From NCBI GenBank assembly GCA_965218865.1, contig CBDCME010000062.1:62001-126000 (forward strand): a stretch of 64,000 bases of DNA, read 5' to 3'. Of the stretch, positions 26,517 through 35,102 are shown in pieces (the first letter of the stretch is position 1; every line of letters begins with the position of its first letter). The position numbers and the translations under genes were made by a program. The notes beneath the pieces were generated by a model. It saw nothing but the letters and a program-made list of their open reading frames with translations, made no database searches and had not been told where the DNA came from. Origin of the DNA: CBDCME01 sp965218865 (GTDB lineage: Bacteria; Pseudomonadota; Alphaproteobacteria; JAAXGF01).

Positions 26517-26610
26517 GGCGTATCCTTCTTTTCTGGATATCGGCAGATTCATCATCCGCCAGGATACGCCGCCTTCATCTCACTCCGTCACCAACTTTCA
26601 GCTATAGCTC

Positions 26611-26972
26611 TCGAACAAAAGCGGCGCCCCGATTGACACGCAGGACAGTACCGTGCCGTCATCGAGCAGTGACAGGATCATCGAGCGTCGCGCCAAGCGC
26701 GCCGCCGAGCGGGCCAGGCGGTCGAGATCACCAGCCGCCTCCACCGCCTCTTTGCGGCCCAGGTTCTTGATGATCCGCTGCTTGGTCTTGCCCCCTTCGC
26801 GGACATTCTCGACCAGATACACATTAAGTGTAGGCGCCGATACGCTTCTCTCGAACAAACATGCCTTAGCATTGAACGAAACCGGAAAACGTCGAGAAAA
26901 ATAACGCGCGATTAAAAAAGCTTTAGCACCACAGCTTTTTCCGAGCCAACCCCAGCAAATCCGCGGCTTCAA
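26611..26972 (-). pseudogene. IS1634-family transposase, N-terminal part
   Basis: Reads NVYLVENVREGGKTKQRIIK and NLGRKEAVEAAGDLDRLARS, then SLLDDGTVLSCVSIGAPLLF before the nested element begins; the same protein resumes at 24127 with LFERLWRKSG. The true start is unclear. Together the two pieces cover perhaps the first 60 percent of a transposase. Confidence 0.85.
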
Positions 26973-27069
26973 GGGTAATTTTACCCCAAAATTCGACGCC
27001 AGCTGTTCAAGTTAGGCTTAACCCTGCCGCCAACCTGTCCAACCATGTGGGACCAGCTCTGACGTCGCG

Positions 27070-27342
27070 TTTCATCCCGGCATCTACCCGGAACCCCCAC
27101 CGGATGTGACCGGGCGTGACGTCCTGATCGTCGGTTTCTCTTACAGTCTGTTCGAAAACTCGCGGCACCGGACCTACTCCTTGCGCTCCCGGGAAGGCGA
27201 AATCGACGTTTCCGAGATTGCCAGAGCGTTCGGGGGTGGCGGCCACCAACACGCCGCCGGATTTCGTCTCGCGCGGGGAGAATCGCAAGCGAGGCGTTTG
27301 ACGGATCCCCGGGAAAACGGGATCAATCGTCCAAGGGATTGA
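27070..27342 (+). pseudogene. DHH-family phosphoesterase remnant with a repeat scar
   Basis: In-frame reading gives FHPGIYPEPPPDVTGRDVLI then VGFSY, the N-terminal pattern of a small DHH hydrolase. It then passes through SLFENSRHR, which is the left end of the hairpin repeat (27141-27172), and resumes as TYSLRSREGEIDVSEIARAF and GGGGHQHAAGF, the DHHA1 C-terminal signature. The central part of the gene is gone and the 5' end is missing. The 3' end overlaps purN convergently by 20 bases. Confidence 0.72.
27141..27172 (+). repeat. MITE-like hairpin repeat, left-end scar
   Basis: TTACAGTCTGTTCGAAAACT continuing to cgcggcaccgg matches the left end of copies A-C. The hairpin and right end are deleted. 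It is embedded in frame in the DHH phosphoesterase remnant. Confidence 0.75.
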
Positions 27343-27976
27343 TCAGCGAGGTTTCCGGCGCCCGTGGGTCGGAGATTCGGACCCGTCCCTTCTGGACCCA
27401 GACCCGGTCTTCGGCGATGAGCCGCAGGGCCAAGGGGTAACAGCGGTGCTCCATCGCCAGGACCCGTTCGGCGAGGGTTTCCTCGGTGTCGTTCGCATGT
27501 ACGGGAACCGCCGCCTGGACCAGGGTCGGACCGTCGTCCACTTCGCTGCGCACGAAGTGCACGGTACAGCCCGTGAACCGGACCCCCGCCTCGAGAACCC
27601 GGGCGTGGATGTTAAGGCCCCGGAACGACGGTAGGAGCGAGGGATGAATGTTGACCAGCCGGTCCCGCCAAGTCTCGACGAACTCGGGGCCCAGAACGCG
27701 CATGAAACCGGCCAGACAGGCGAAGGTGGCGCCGTGCTCGATAAGTGCGCGGTCGAGCGCGGCATCGAACTCGGCTCGGCCGGCGAATGACTTGTGATCG
27801 ACCACCTCGGTCGGAATTCTCGCCTTGGCTGCCCGGGTGAGGCCCATGGCGTCCGCCCGATTGGAAATGACGCAGACAATCTCGGCGGGATAATCCGGCT
27901 CAGCGCAGGCATCGATCAAAGCCTGCAAATTCGAGCCGCGACCCGAAATCAGGATCCCCACCTTCAGGCGTTCCAT
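27323..27976 (-). CDS. purN: Phosphoribosylglycinamide formyltransferase
   Basis: Purine biosynthesis step 3: transfers a formyl group from 10-formyl-THF to GAR. The 217-residue protein has KVGILISGRGSNLQALIDAC at the N-terminus, CVISNRADAMGL, the catalytic LAGFMRVLGPEFV and NIHPSLLPSFRGLN, and TVHFVRSEVDDGPTLVQAAV. Catalytic Asn, His and Asp are present. The start ATG at 27976 overlaps the 3' end of a purM remnant, the usual purMN order. Confidence 0.95.
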   Translation of the reverse strand: MERLKVGILISGRGSNLQALIDACAEPDYPAEIVCVISNRADAMGLTRAAKARIPTEVVDHKSFAGRAEFDAALDRALIEHGATFACLAGFMRVLGPEFVETWRDRLVNIHPSLLPSFRGLNIHARVLEAGVRFTGCTVHFVRSEVDDGPTLVQAAVPVHANDTEETLAERVLAMEHRCYPLALRLIAEDRVWVQKGRVRISDPRAPETSLINPLDD

Positions 27977-28155
27977 GCCGCCTCCGGGCCCCGCGCGATG
28001 ACCGCCGGCGTCCCCTCGCCGGTGCCGGCGCGCCACTCCGCGGCGATCCAGAAGAATACGGCCGGCAAGGGCCAAGCCTCGAGTTCGGCGCCGAGCTGAT
28101 CGGGGCGCGGCACATTCTCGACCACTCCGCCACAAGCATTTACATCGACGCCGGC
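27964..28155 (-). pseudogene. purM: purM (AIR synthetase) C-terminal remnant
   Basis: Upstream of purN, in another frame, the minus strand reads ACGGVVENVPRPDQLGAELE then AWPLPAVFFWIAAEW and ends PEAAWNA at a stop at 27964-27966. This matches the end of PurM (GGGLLENIPR...WPLPPVFRWL). About 280 N-terminal residues are missing, and the sequence beyond 28155 is the promoter side of the divergent DUF2066 gene. This copy cannot encode a working AIR synthetase. Confidence 0.75.
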
Positions 28156-28257
28156 ATCCTTATAGCTGGTGCTTTGAATGCGACCCTCGCTCTTGCTAGA
28201 ATTGTCCGATATATTGGCGTGCCCGAGGGCAAGATACTGGAACCCCGGTGGTTTACA

Positions 28258-29412
28258 ATGGTCCTGGCGCACAACCTGGCTGCAATATCCTTGATCGGCG
28301 TGGCCGCAATGACGGCAATGCCCGGGACGCCGATGAGCACCGAGGTGTTCGCGGTGGCCGGGGTCGCGGTCGAAAAAACCGCGGCCGACGCCAGGGCCGC
28401 GCGCGCGGCGGCGTTGGCCGAGGGTCAAAGAAAGGCGTTCGCGCGCTTGGTCCGCCGCTTGGTTCCCAAAATCGATCAGTCCCGCGTGCCCCAATTGGAA
28501 GACGAAGACATCACGCCACTCGTGCAGTCGTTCGAGATTTCCGACGAGCGTGTGGGACCCAATCGTTACGTCGCCTCGGTCACCTTTCGATTCAACCCGG
28601 CCGCGGTCGGCAATCTGTTGCGCGCCTATGACGTTTCTTACGCCGAATCGGTGGCCCCCCCGATCCTCGTGTTGCCTGTTTACAAAGTCGAGGGCCGGAC
28701 CTTGCTTTGGGGAGACGACAACCTGTGGCATGGCGCGTGGGCGGCCCTTGCGGCCGGTGATGGATTGCGGGAAATCGTCGTTCCGTTGGGCGATCTGAGC
28801 GACATAATGACGTTCGGCGCGGTGGATTTGGCCAGACCCGAATCGGCGGCGGGAATCGCGGATCTCGCTGGCCGTTACGATTCCGGCGAGGTTGTGGTCG
28901 TGGAGGCGGCCTTGGAGGTCGGTCCGCCGCCCCAGGTTCCCGTTGTAAGCGTGGTCATGCGTTCTCCGGCGGCGAACGGCACGCGCTCGCGCAGGGTCTC
29001 GTATCGGGGCTACGCCGAGCAGTCGATCGGGGTATTGTTGGCGCTGGCGGCCGAGGCGACGCAGGTTCGCATCGAGGAGGAATGGAAAGTCGCGAACCTG
29101 TTGCGGTTCGACAATGTCGAGACCATCGAGATCGACATTCCTTTCGGCGATCTCGCGGATTGGCTCGACATTCGTCGGCGCGTTACCGGTCTGGCGCTGG
29201 TACGCGAATTCGAGATCGATCAGTTGTCACCGCGTTTCGCGCGCGGTGTATTGCGCTATCTCGGCGATCGGGCACAACTCGACGCGGCGCTGGCGAATAA
29301 CGGCCTGTCGTTGGAACGCGAAGCCAATTTCTGGTTGCTACGCCGATTTAACGGCTCGGGCCTGAAAGCAGGAACCACGAGCGCGAGCCCCCGCAAACTG
29401 GTGGCCGAGTGA
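28258..29412 (+). CDS. DUF2066 domain-containing protein
   Basis: A 384-residue protein of the DUF2066 family, typical of alphaproteobacteria upstream of a CDP-alcohol phosphatidyltransferase gene. A hydrophobic N-terminus (NLAAISLIGVAAMTAMPG) suggests export or membrane anchoring. The DUF2066 core includes FAVAGVAVEKTAADARAARA, FEISDERVGPNRYVASVTFR and PPILVLPVYKVEGRTLLWGD. The C-terminus has WLDIRRRVTGLALVREFEID. Its function is not established. An upstream ATG at 28174 is possible. The stop overlaps the next start as GTGA, so the four genes to 31718 form an operon. Confidence 0.82.
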   Translation: MVLAHNLAAISLIGVAAMTAMPGTPMSTEVFAVAGVAVEKTAADARAARAAALAEGQRKAFARLVRRLVPKIDQSRVPQLEDEDITPLVQSFEISDERVGPNRYVASVTFRFNPAAVGNLLRAYDVSYAESVAPPILVLPVYKVEGRTLLWGDDNLWHGAWAALAAGDGLREIVVPLGDLSDIMTFGAVDLARPESAAGIADLAGRYDSGEVVVVEAALEVGPPPQVPVVSVVMRSPAANGTRSRRVSYRGYAEQSIGVLLALAAEATQVRIEEEWKVANLLRFDNVETIEIDIPFGDLADWLDIRRRVTGLALVREFEIDQLSPRFARGVLRYLGDRAQLDAALANNGLSLEREANFWLLRRFNGSGLKAGTTSASPRKLVAE

Positions 29413-29963
29413 GCCTGCCCAATCTGATCAGCATCGGCCGCCTATGTTCGGCCCCCTTGATCATTTGGCTGATCGTGAGCGCTGAGTTCCCGGCCGCGTT
29501 CTGGGTGTTTCTCGCCGCGAGTCTGTCCGATGCGGTCGACGGTTATGTCGCCAAACGCTTCGACCGCTCGACGGAATTGGGAAGTTATCTCGATCCGATC
29601 GCCGACAAGGCGCTTCTTGTCAGCGTCTACATCAGCTTGGGGCACACCGAGCAATTGCCCCTGTGGCTCGTCATCCTGGTCGTCTTTCGCGACCTCTTGA
29701 TCATCGGCGGTGCCTTGCTATATCGACTCCTCATCGACGCCTTGACCATGCGGCCCTTGCTCATCAGTAAGATCAACACGGTGACACAGATCGTGCTCGC
29801 GGCGGTCGTACTGGGGCGGCTGGGCGCTCCCGTCGCCCACCTGGCTTCCGTCGCCCACCTGGCTTCCATCTTGATTTACGTTGTTGCGGCGACGACCGCG
29901 ATGTCGGGCGCTAGTTACGTCGTCATGTGGACGCGCCGCGCGGCCGGTTCCGAGAGATCCTAG
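29409..29963 (+). CDS. CDP-alcohol phosphatidyltransferase family protein
   Basis: An integral membrane enzyme of phospholipid synthesis, 184 residues with about five membrane segments. The family motif is SDAVDGYVAKRFDRSTELGS, then YLDPIADK, with Lys in place of the usual Arg of DGxxAR. The substrate (glycerol phosphate or cardiolipin type) cannot be fixed. It starts with GTG overlapping the DUF2066 stop. Near the C-terminus an exact 18-base tandem duplication (29834-29869) repeats VAHLAS. Confidence 0.88.
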   Translation: MSLPNLISIGRLCSAPLIIWLIVSAEFPAAFWVFLAASLSDAVDGYVAKRFDRSTELGSYLDPIADKALLVSVYISLGHTEQLPLWLVILVVFRDLLIIGGALLYRLLIDALTMRPLLISKINTVTQIVLAAVVLGRLGAPVAHLASVAHLASILIYVVAATTAMSGASYVVMWTRRAAGSERS

Positions 29964-29964
29964 G

Positions 29965-31038
29965 ATGTCGCCTCAGCAACACGTCCGAATCTGGTTCGTC
30001 GCGATCGTCATCTTCATGTTCGCACTATTCCTCTTGCGGACCATGCTGCTGCCATTCGTTGCTGGCATGGCGGTCGCTTATTTGTTCGACCCCCTGGCCG
30101 ACCGCCTCGAGGCCAAGGGCGTTTCGCGTACCTTGGCGACTTCGTTAATTATTGGTTTTTTCATGGTTGTTTCGGTCGGCACCCTTCTCTTGCTGCTGCC
30201 GACCCTGTTCCATCAACTGGCGGATTTCATCGCTCGGGTCCCCGAATACGCGAACAAGATTCGCCTCCTGATCGAACCCCTGTCGCAAGAGGTCATGGAA
30301 CGACTGGGATCGGACGGTATCGACAAGGTGCGCGATGCCCTTGCCGGCTTCGCCGAGAATTTGGCCCAGTGGGGCTTGGTGTTGATCGGCGGCATTTGGG
30401 AATCCGGACTGGCCCTGGTCAACCTATTTTCCCTGATCCTTATCACTCCGATCGTCGCGTTCTACCTTCTTCGCGATTGGGATCGGATCATCGCCCAAGT
30501 CGACGAATGGCTTCCCCGGGCGTACGCGGCGGACATCCGCGAACAGGCCAATCGCATCGACGATACCCTCGCCGGCTTCGTTCGCGGCCAGGGCATGGTT
30601 TGTCTTATCCTCGCCGCCTACTACAGCGTCACCCTATCGGTGGTCGGACTCGAGTTCGGTCTGATCGTCGGTATCGGCGCGGGATTGATTTCCTTCGTGC
30701 CTTTCGTCGGGGCTATTAGCGGCTTTGTCGCCGGGATCGGGCTGGCCGTGTTTCAATTCGATTCCTGGCACTGGATCGCGGCTGTCGCCGCCATATTCGC
30801 GTTGGGGCAGGTCCTGGAGGGCAACGTGCTCACGCCCAAGCTCGTCGGAGAACGTGTCGGCCTGCACCCGGTATGGGTCATTTTCGGGGCCCTCGCGGGG
30901 GCCGCGCTCTTCGGCTTCGTCGGCATCCTGCTGGCGGTGCCGGTCACCGCCGTGATCGGCGTACTCGCCCGTTACGGCCTCGGCCGCTATCTGGCCAGCC
31001 GCCTCTACGAAGGCCCGGGCAAGACATCTTCGCGATGA
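29965..31038 (+). CDS. AI-2E family transporter (PerM/TqsA-like)
   Basis: A 357-residue membrane protein with seven to eight predicted segments (FALFLLRTMLLPFVAGMAVA, IIGFFMVVSVGTLLLLLPTL, LILITPIVAFYLLRDWD) and the C-terminal signature FALGQVLEGNVLTPKLVGER, then HPVWVIFGALAGA. The family exports autoinducer-2 or acts in ion homeostasis; the substrate here is unknown. ATG at 29965 follows the preceding stop by one base. The stop overlaps the next gene as ATGA. Confidence 0.9.
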   Translation: MSPQQHVRIWFVAIVIFMFALFLLRTMLLPFVAGMAVAYLFDPLADRLEAKGVSRTLATSLIIGFFMVVSVGTLLLLLPTLFHQLADFIARVPEYANKIRLLIEPLSQEVMERLGSDGIDKVRDALAGFAENLAQWGLVLIGGIWESGLALVNLFSLILITPIVAFYLLRDWDRIIAQVDEWLPRAYAADIREQANRIDDTLAGFVRGQGMVCLILAAYYSVTLSVVGLEFGLIVGIGAGLISFVPFVGAISGFVAGIGLAVFQFDSWHWIAAVAAIFALGQVLEGNVLTPKLVGERVGLHPVWVIFGALAGAALFGFVGILLAVPVTAVIGVLARYGLGRYLASRLYEGPGKTSSR

Positions 31039-31718
31039 CCCAACTGGCGCTCGATTTCGGTTGTCGGCCGGCCCTGGACGCGGAGGACTTTCTGATCGCC
31101 ACGGCCAATCGCGAGGCGGTGATGTGGCTCGACCGATGGCCGGACTGGCCAGCGCCCGGATTGGCGATTCATGGTCCGCGGGGGTGCGGAAAGACACATC
31201 TGACCCAGGTCTGGCTTCGCCGCAGCCGGGCCAGGCTGTTGACTCCCGAGACCCTCGCCGAGGACGACCCGGTGGCTCTCATCGGCGAGGGGAATTGCGC
31301 CGCGATCGAAGGCGCCGAGGCCGGCGTCGACGAGCGGGCGCTCTTGCACCTGTACAACTGGATTGCCCAACACGGCGGCCACCTGCTCCTGACCGGTCTT
31401 CGGCCGCCGGCGCGTTGGCGGATCGAACTGCCCGATCTGCGCTCGCGCCTCAGCGCCCTGCCGGCGGCTAAAGTGGGTCCCCCGGACGACGCCCTGTTCG
31501 TGGCCGTTCTGATCAAACATTTGTCGGATCGGCAGCTGAGGGTCGATGAATCGGTCGTTCACTATCTGACCAGACGCTGCGAACGTTCCTTCGACGCGGC
31601 CCGGCGCGTGGTGGCGGCGCTCGACGCCGCCGCCCTGGCCGAAAAACGCAACATCACGGTTCCCTTCGCGCGCCTGGTCCTGGAGGAGATGTCGACGGCA
31701 GCCGGTTCCAACGAGTGA
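31035..31718 (+). CDS. hdaA: DnaA-like regulatory protein (Hda/HdaA family)
   Basis: A 227-residue protein with only the DnaA AAA+ region and no DNA-binding domain IV, as in Hda/HdaA, which promotes hydrolysis of DnaA-ATP after initiation. The N-terminus TQLALDFGCRPALDAEDFLI carries the clamp-binding motif QLALDF. The P-loop is HGPRGCGKTHL. A helix-rich C-terminus includes RCERSFDAARRVVAALDAAA. It is the last gene of the operon, facing rnd. Confidence 0.85.
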   Translation: MTQLALDFGCRPALDAEDFLIATANREAVMWLDRWPDWPAPGLAIHGPRGCGKTHLTQVWLRRSRARLLTPETLAEDDPVALIGEGNCAAIEGAEAGVDERALLHLYNWIAQHGGHLLLTGLRPPARWRIELPDLRSRLSALPAAKVGPPDDALFVAVLIKHLSDRQLRVDESVVHYLTRRCERSFDAARRVVAALDAAALAEKRNITVPFARLVLEEMSTAAGSNE

Positions 31719-31734
31719 GGGTCCGCGAGCCCTC

Positions 31735-32913
31735 TCAGCGCGGCTCGGAATCAGCCTCATGAGAGACGATCCGAACCGACTTGCCGGTGGCGGCCAGGGC
31801 GATCCTTCCCGCCTTGAGCGCCAGGGCGGCGTCACCGAATATTTCCCAGCGCCAGCCCCGCATCGCCGCGACGTCGGCATTGTCCTCGGCAACGATTCGG
31901 TCGAGATCCTGGGCACTCGCGACAAGCTTCTGAGCGACCTCGTGTTCGGTGCATTTGAGTTTGAGCAGGACTTTCAGCAGATCGACGACAGGTGATCCGC
32001 TCCTCGGGTTGCCGCGCTCCGTCGGCGTCGGCGGGCAGGCGTTTTCGGGTACCGCCTTGCCGCGCGCGACGGCGGCGAGAAATCCTCGCCCAAGCTGGCC
32101 GTCGGCGAGGCCGCGGCTGAGGCCGCGGGTGCGCGCCAGTTCGCCCGCCGTCGCCGGTTCGTGGGCGCTGATTTCGATCAGGGCCTCGTCCCGCACGATT
32201 CGGTTTCGGGGGACGTCCTTTTCCTGGGCCATTCTGTCGCGACACGCGGCGACCTCCCGCAGGACGGCAAGGAACCGGGGCTGCGGATTGCGGGTCTTGA
32301 TCCGCAGCCAAGCGTCCTCCGGCCGCATTTCGTAAATCCGGCTCTCGCACAGCGCCGACATCTCCTCGCCGACCCAGTCGGCCCGGCCCGACGCCTCGAG
32401 GCGGCGACGGAGGCGATCGTAGATCACCCTGAGGTGGCGGACGTCGTTGAGCGCGTACTTCAACTGTTTGCCGGTCAGCGGACGGCGGGACCAGTCGGTG
32501 AAACGCGACGACTTGTCGATCCGCGCGTTGGCGACCCGCGCCGCCAACGATTCGTAAGAAACCGAATCGCCGAACCCGCACACCATGGCCGCTATTTGGG
32601 TGTCGAACAGCGGCTGGGGCACGGCGCCGGAGAGATGGTGGAAGATCTCGATATCCTGGCGGGCGGCGTGGAAAACCTTGGTGACCCGCTTGTCGTTCAT
32701 CAGGGCGAACAAGGGCGAAAGGTCGAGGCCGGGCGCCAGGGCGTCGATCGCCGCGGCACCGTTGGGACCCGCGACCTGGACCAGGCAAAGTATGGGCCAA
32801 AAAGTGCGCTCGCGCATAAATTCGGTATCCACGGCGACAAATTCGGCTCGGCTCAGCTCCGTGCACAGCGCGGCCAGCGCCGCGCGGTCGGTGAGCGGGT
32901 GTTCGCTCGTCAT
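31735..32913 (-). CDS. rnd: Ribonuclease D
   Basis: A 3'-5' exoribonuclease in tRNA maturation, 392 residues. DEDD exonuclease motifs are EFVAVDTEFMRERTFWP (Asp, Glu), VFHAARQDIEIFHHL (Asp) and LKYALNDVRHLRVIYD (Tyr/Asp). An HRDC domain follows (FLAVLREVAACRDRMAQEKD, then VPRNRIVRDEAL). It is convergent with the hdaA-like gene and divergent from aspS, an arrangement common in the group. Confidence 0.95.
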   Translation of the reverse strand: MTSEHPLTDRAALAALCTELSRAEFVAVDTEFMRERTFWPILCLVQVAGPNGAAAIDALAPGLDLSPLFALMNDKRVTKVFHAARQDIEIFHHLSGAVPQPLFDTQIAAMVCGFGDSVSYESLAARVANARIDKSSRFTDWSRRPLTGKQLKYALNDVRHLRVIYDRLRRRLEASGRADWVGEEMSALCESRIYEMRPEDAWLRIKTRNPQPRFLAVLREVAACRDRMAQEKDVPRNRIVRDEALIEISAHEPATAGELARTRGLSRGLADGQLGRGFLAAVARGKAVPENACPPTPTERGNPRSGSPVVDLLKVLLKLKCTEHEVAQKLVASAQDLDRIVAEDNADVAAMRGWRWEIFGDAALALKAGRIALAATGKSVRIVSHEADSEPR

Positions 32914-33026
32914 CCGGCCAACGGAATGCCGTGAGTCTTGACAACGAAAGCCGTTCCGTGCGCTGTTCCGAGCGCGCGGCGCGACTCCCGTGGCCGTGAC
33001 CTCAGGTTCGCATGGGGGGCGCTGCC

Positions 33027-34814
33027 ATGCATCGTTATCGGACCCACACCTGCGGCGAGTTGGCCAGCGGCAACGTCGGAGAGCGGGCCCGCCTTTCCGG
33101 CTGGGTGCACCGCAAGCGTGACCACGGCAATCTGCTGTTCGTCGATTTGCGGGATCAATTCGGCATTACCCAATGCGTCGTCGATGTCGACGGTCGGATG
33201 TTCATGGAGGTCGAGCGCCTGGGGTCGGAAACGGTCGTGACGATCACTGGTAAGGTGGTCGCACGCAGCGAAGACACGGTCAACCCCAAACTCAAAACCG
33301 GAACCGTGGAAGTGGCGATCGAGGAGCTAAAGGTTCTCTCCCCCGCGATCCCCTTGCCGCTCGAAGTCCACGGCGATCACGAATACGGCGAGGAAACCCG
33401 ATTGCGCTACCGTTATCTCGATCTTCGACGGGCAAAAATGCAGCGCAACATCATGCTTCGGGAGGCCGTTATCGCCTCGCTGCGCCGGCGCATGCGCGAG
33501 CAAGGCTTTTCCGAGTTCCAAACCCCGATCCTCACGGCCTCGTCGCCCGAGGGGGCCCGCGACTTCCTGGTCCCGAGCCGCTTGCATCCCGGCAGCTTCT
33601 ACGCCTTGCCCCAGGCCCCGCAGCAATTCAAGCAACTGGTCATGGTTTCGGGTTTCGACCGCTATTTCCAGATCGCGCCGTGCTTTCGCGACGAGGACGC
33701 GCGCGCCGACCGTTCCCCGGGTGAGTTCTATCAACTCGATATCGAGATGTCCTTCGTCGAGGAAGCGGACGTATTCGATCTCGTCGAGCCGGTGCTCCAC
33801 GGTCTCTTCAGCGAGTTCTCCAATGCCGCCGTGACGCCGCCGCCGTTCCCACGCATTCCTTTCGCCGAGGCCATGGTGAAATACGGCAGCGACAAACCGG
33901 ATCTCCGCAATTCCATAGAAATTTCCAAGGTGACGGACGCCTTTCGCGGCGGCGACTTCGCCATCTTCCGCAAGGGCATCGAGCGCGGATCGGTTGTCCG
34001 CGCCATTCCCGCGCCGGGTGCCGGCGCGTGCCCCCGCGCCTTTTTCGACAAGATGATCGCTTTCGCCCAGGAAATGGGCGCGCCGGGCCTCGCCTACATC
34101 ATCTTTGGCGACGGCGGCGGCAAGGGTCCGATCGCCAAGTTCCTGGACGCGGAACGGATCCAGGCTGTCAAGGACGCCGCCGGCGTCGGTGACGGCGACG
34201 CCGTGTTCTTCGCTTGCGACGAAGCGGACGCCGCGGCCCGGCTCGCCGGCCAGGTTCGCGATCGCCTCGGCGACGAACTCGGCCTCGGCGAGAAGGATGC
34301 CTTCCGATTCTGCTGGATCGTCGACTACCCGATGTACGAACGCGACTCCGCCAGTGGTCAGATCGGCTTCAGCCACAACCCGTTCTCGATGCCCCAGGGC
34401 GGGATGGAAGCGCTCGAAACCCAGGACCCGTTGACGATTCTCGCCCACCAGTACGACATCGTCTGCAACGGAGTCGAACTTTCCAGCGGTGCCATCCGCA
34501 ACCATCTGCCCGAGGTGATGATCAAGGCCTTCGCCATCGCCGGCTACCCGGCTGAGGAAGTCGAATCGCGCTTCCCCGCGTTGTTCCAGGCCTTCCGATA
34601 CGGGGCCCCGCCCCACGGCGGCCTCGCCCCCGGAATCGACCGCATCGTGATGCTCCTCGCCGACGAGTCGAACATCCGCGAGGTCATCGCCTTCCCCATG
34701 AATCAGCAAGCCGAGGACCTGATGATGGGCGCCCCTTCCGAAGTGTCCGAGACCCAATTGCGCGAACTCCAAATCCGCCTCGCGCCACTCCCTCAACGCA
34801 AATCCGAGGGCTGA
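33027..34814 (+). CDS. aspS: Aspartyl-tRNA synthetase
   Basis: A class II synthetase of bacterial type, 595 residues. The order is anticodon-binding OB fold (ARLSGWVHRKRDHGNLLFVD), catalytic core with motif 2 (YFQIAPCFRDEDARADRSPG), a GAD insertion domain (KGPIAKFLDAERIQAVKDAA) and motif 3 (GGLAPGIDRIVMLLADESNI). Members in genomes using the transamidation route charge both tRNA-Asp and tRNA-Asn; that cannot be decided here. The ATG at 33027 (MHRYRTHTCGEL) matches the family start better than the in-frame ATG at 33012. Confidence 0.96.
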   Translation: MHRYRTHTCGELASGNVGERARLSGWVHRKRDHGNLLFVDLRDQFGITQCVVDVDGRMFMEVERLGSETVVTITGKVVARSEDTVNPKLKTGTVEVAIEELKVLSPAIPLPLEVHGDHEYGEETRLRYRYLDLRRAKMQRNIMLREAVIASLRRRMREQGFSEFQTPILTASSPEGARDFLVPSRLHPGSFYALPQAPQQFKQLVMVSGFDRYFQIAPCFRDEDARADRSPGEFYQLDIEMSFVEEADVFDLVEPVLHGLFSEFSNAAVTPPPFPRIPFAEAMVKYGSDKPDLRNSIEISKVTDAFRGGDFAIFRKGIERGSVVRAIPAPGAGACPRAFFDKMIAFAQEMGAPGLAYIIFGDGGGKGPIAKFLDAERIQAVKDAAGVGDGDAVFFACDEADAAARLAGQVRDRLGDELGLGEKDAFRFCWIVDYPMYERDSASGQIGFSHNPFSMPQGGMEALETQDPLTILAHQYDIVCNGVELSSGAIRNHLPEVMIKAFAIAGYPAEEVESRFPALFQAFRYGAPPHGGLAPGIDRIVMLLADESNIREVIAFPMNQQAEDLMMGAPSEVSETQLRELQIRLAPLPQRKSEG

Positions 34815-35025
34815 GGGGGCCGCGCGCCTATGCGGCGCGGAAATTGATTGAGGCAGGCGACATGCCGAGCTCTAATTCCGGCGGATTTCCGCGGGCGTTG
34901 GCCTCCCGAGTATTGCGCCCCGACCGTCAGCTTAGGAAGGGAAAGCGGTCGTGGTTGGCCCTGGGACCCCACGGCCGAGGGTAGCCATAACCGGTCGTGC
35001 GCAGTTCGCCAACGGAAAACACTCT

Positions 35026-35075
35026 TTGGCACATCGCGATGCCGGTGGCAGGAGCCGTCCACCGCATCAAGAGCT
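35026..35075 (-). mobile_element. IS110 end-region relic
   Basis: The 19 bases TTGGCACATCGCGATGCCG here are identical to 57799-57817, upstream of the IS110 transposase, and similarity continues through GTCCAnCnCATC. No transposase is attached, so this is a scar of another IS110 copy. It lies about 210 bases past the aspS stop in an otherwise featureless intergenic region (34815-35102). Confidence 0.5.
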
Positions 35076-35102
35076 GCCGTCAGCCGTTTTCCCCTGAGCC
35101 AG

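Larger units (their letters stand above)
24128..26610 (-). mobile_element. IS256-like element inserted in the IS1634 transposase (itself interrupted)
   Basis: Its ends are GAGCTA at 24128 and TAGCTC at 26610, followed inward on each side by AAGTTGGTGACGG. It is flanked by the exact 9-base duplication TCGAACAAA (24119-24127 and 26611-26619), the expected IS256 target duplication. Its left end is split by a second IS630-type element at 24134-25247. It belongs to a different IS256 subgroup from the copies at 19685 and 47617. Confidence 0.88.

Noticed and set aside
27964..28731. A long minus-strand ORF (255 codons) including the purM remnant
   Set aside because: Only its last 60 codons are PurM-like; the rest is antisense to the DUF2066 gene.
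33327..34796. A 489-codon minus-strand ORF opposite aspS
   Set aside because: It is antisense to a fully conserved aspartyl-tRNA synthetase and has low-complexity composition.
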